A DNA stretch of 64,000 bases from positions 434,001-498,000 of the forward strand of contig BAAHQB010000123.1 of NCBI GenBank assembly GCA_054601695.1. The letters are read 5' to 3'. Below are positions 63,972 through 64,000 of this stretch, one piece after another (within the stretch, counting starts at the first letter, position 1; each line of letters begins with the position of its first letter). This DNA comes from Amorphochlora amoebiformis (lineage: Eukaryota > Cercozoa > Chlorarachniophyceae). Both the position numbers and the translations under genes were made by a program. The notes below the pieces were generated by a model, which was not told the DNA's origin, did not search any database, and saw only the letters and a list, made by a program, of their open reading frames with translations.

Positions 63972-64000
63972 ATGGAATTCAGTTTAAATGGAGAAAAGGT
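63972..64000 (+). CDS. Possible first exon of a gene running off the window
   Basis: ATG opens MEFSLNGEK, followed by GGT, which could be the donor. Only 29 bases are visible, so this rests on the ATG, the open frame and the divergent layout seen twice elsewhere in the window. Confidence 0.25.

Overview
This is a nuclear eukaryotic window with intron-dense genes made of very short exons (18 to about 230 bases). Most of the bases are introns filled with (TA)n and other simple repeats. I found the genes by reading short complex islands between AG acceptors and GT donors and requiring that codon phase carries from exon to exon. Long open frames of Tyr-Ile or Thr-His are microsatellite artefacts. 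I cannot name the species. Plant/cyanobacterial-type HemD with a hydrophobic-plus-basic N-terminus, TTAGGG-type arrays and GT-AG introns suggest a microbial eukaryote, possibly an alga with a complex plastid (inference).

Layout. 1-507: (CT)n. 508-4714 (-): 3' part of an unrecognised gene. 1505-3838: tRNA-headed SINE-like elements. 4723-6459: 69-bp minisatellite. 6810-7471: telomere-like array. 8039-10925 (-): complete uroporphyrinogen-III synthase (hemD), 9 exons. 11095-26744 (+): mitochondrial-type malic enzyme, about 29 recognised exons, lacking the segment around FNDDIQGT exactly where a 630-bp (CG)n block sits. 27551-30216 (-): NUDT17-like Nudix hydrolase. 30387-47988 (+): SET-domain protein, 19 exons whose phases all close. 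47986-49269: telomere-like array starting in the SET stop codon. 49379-56762 (+): fragmentary unrecognised gene. 53640-54480: composite telomeric higher-order repeat. 58157-63692 (-): unrecognised, probably mitochondrial, helical protein. A further gene may start at 63972 (+).

The genes share architecture rather than one pathway. hemD/malic enzyme and Nudix/SET are two head-to-head pairs, each with about 170 bp between start codons. HemD serves tetrapyrrole synthesis, malic enzyme central carbon metabolism, the Nudix protein nucleotide-type pyrophosphate hydrolysis, and the SET protein probably lysine methylation.

The most unusual signal is recurrent: individual exons have been copied, whole or in part, many times inside the neighbouring intron, each copy separated by (TA)n. 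I see this at SET exons 6, 11, 14, 15 and 18, malic-enzyme exons 11, 19 and 22, and exons of the genes at both ends. Copies range from intact with usable splice sites (SET exon 14) to badly decayed (malic-enzyme exon 11).
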